Assembly: GCA_023525715.1 (NCBI GenBank)
Contig: CM042010.1
Span: 87,783,384-87,847,383 of the forward strand
Direction of reading: 5' to 3'
Source of the DNA: Cichorium intybus
Lineage: Eukaryota > Streptophyta > Magnoliopsida > Asterales > Asteraceae
Length of the DNA: 64,000 nt
Part shown: piece after piece, positions 63,510 to 64,000 of the stretch
Layout: the number at the start of each line of letters is the position of its first letter
Numbering within the stretch: the first letter of the stretch is position 1
Notes under the pieces: generated by a model
Told to the model about the DNA's origin: nothing
Database searches by the model: none
Seen by the model: the letters and a program-made list of their open reading frames with translations, nothing else
Position numbers and translations under genes: made by a program

Positions 63510-64000
63510 TGTGACAATTGTAAATTTTGGTCAAGAAAAGTCAACTGTAGTCGAACGAAGCGTACGTTAATCCATGTGTTGAAAAGTTATTTTCCATAAC
63601 TTTTGCGAAGAATTATTAAATATTATAATACTAAGTATGCTGATTCAAAACAATTATCGGGTAAACGTCAAAAATACGGACAGTAAATTACTGTAGCGTA
63701 AAAATTCGATAATCGTACAATTATTATTTTGAGAATAATAATATTCATAAAACGATCTACTCATAAATACGAACCTACGGATATATAGAACGTCGAAAAC
63801 GGAGTTCGTATGTGAAAGTTATGACGATTAAATCGCTGTGAACGGATAGATGTACACAGGGTTTGGATGCAAAATACAAAATGTGGTGTCTTAAACATCG
63901 AATATGGAATAACAATTCATATAATATGGAACGTAATAATATCTAGTATTAAATTTCAAAGCCAAATTCAATTTCCGGTAAAATGCCAAAAATCGCGAAA
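63510..64000 (+). repeat. Start of another C/D-family LTR, + orientation
   Basis: TGTGACAATTGTAAATTTTGG and the following ~490 bp match the start of LTR D (19858 on), and the reverse complement of the end of LTR C, but with clear divergence. It is inserted in C pol after CCGGA; the other end is outside. Confidence 0.8.

Larger units (their letters stand above)
59145..64000 (-). mobile_element. Element C: chromovirus of the LTR B/D family (3' part)
   Basis: 3' LTR 59145-62146, purine tract, chromodomain, integrase to 63509, then interruption by another LTR. The rest lies right of the window. It is the type of autonomous element from which element B seems to derive. Its expected target duplication would start with ATTCA (59140-59144). 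Confidence 0.82.

Overview
This is a gene-poor, AT-rich stretch of a plant nuclear genome made almost entirely of nested LTR retrotransposons. I see no rRNA, tRNA, CRISPR or bacterial-type gene. The element types (Copia with tRNA-Met primer sites, chromodomain Gypsy, Athila/Tat-like Gypsy with a TGGCGCC primer site) and the general style of the proteins suggest a eudicot. A daisy-family (Asteraceae) genome is my guess, at low to moderate confidence.

Left part, 1-22303: a four-level nest. Copia-derived element 1 (1-4612, + strand, no reverse transcriptase) sits inside the 3' LTR of Copia element 2 (4613-12962, - strand, nearly complete but broken by three stops and a frameshift). Element 2 sits inside Copia element 3 (12963-19855, - strand). 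Element 3 has lost protease-integrase and two blocks of RT/RNase H, and carries a fragment of an Athila-type LTR. Element 3 landed at the very start of a lone chromovirus-type LTR, D (19858-22303).

Middle, 22304-43039: an old Gypsy element G (pieces 22304-22748, 29953-30486, 37014-37963, 3' LTR 37964-39103) is split by element A (22749-29952, target duplication ATAAT) and by the Athila-like gag-protease element E (30487-37013, target duplication CATGT). G itself sits in a worn Copia element H (39104-42083). A short MITE-like stretch follows.

Right part, 43040-64000: Gypsy chromovirus F (43040 to beyond the window, - strand) is split inside integrase by element B (44997-54167, target duplication ATCTC). 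Its right LTR is split by the autonomous-type chromovirus C (from 59145). C is in turn broken at 63510 by another LTR of its own family in the opposite orientation.

The outstanding item is the pair A and B. Both are complete LTR-flanked, target-duplicated, gag-pol-free elements oriented on the - strand. Both carry, on the + strand, the same four-coding-exon gene for an RWP-RK (RKD-like) transcription factor with its introns. A and B use different LTR families, and B keeps a remnant of the chromodomain 3' end of a C-type pol. So an RWP-RK gene cassette seems to have been captured by, and moved between, LTR retrotransposon families, riding antisense to the element transcript. Both copies have premature stops, at different places, but the exons encoding the RWP-RK domain remain readable. 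A second unusual signal is a 15-bp near-palindrome (GTTAGCG-N-CGCTAAC type) that occurs mostly in pairs 21-23 bp apart in the LTRs of F and G and at the head of both RWP-RK cassettes.
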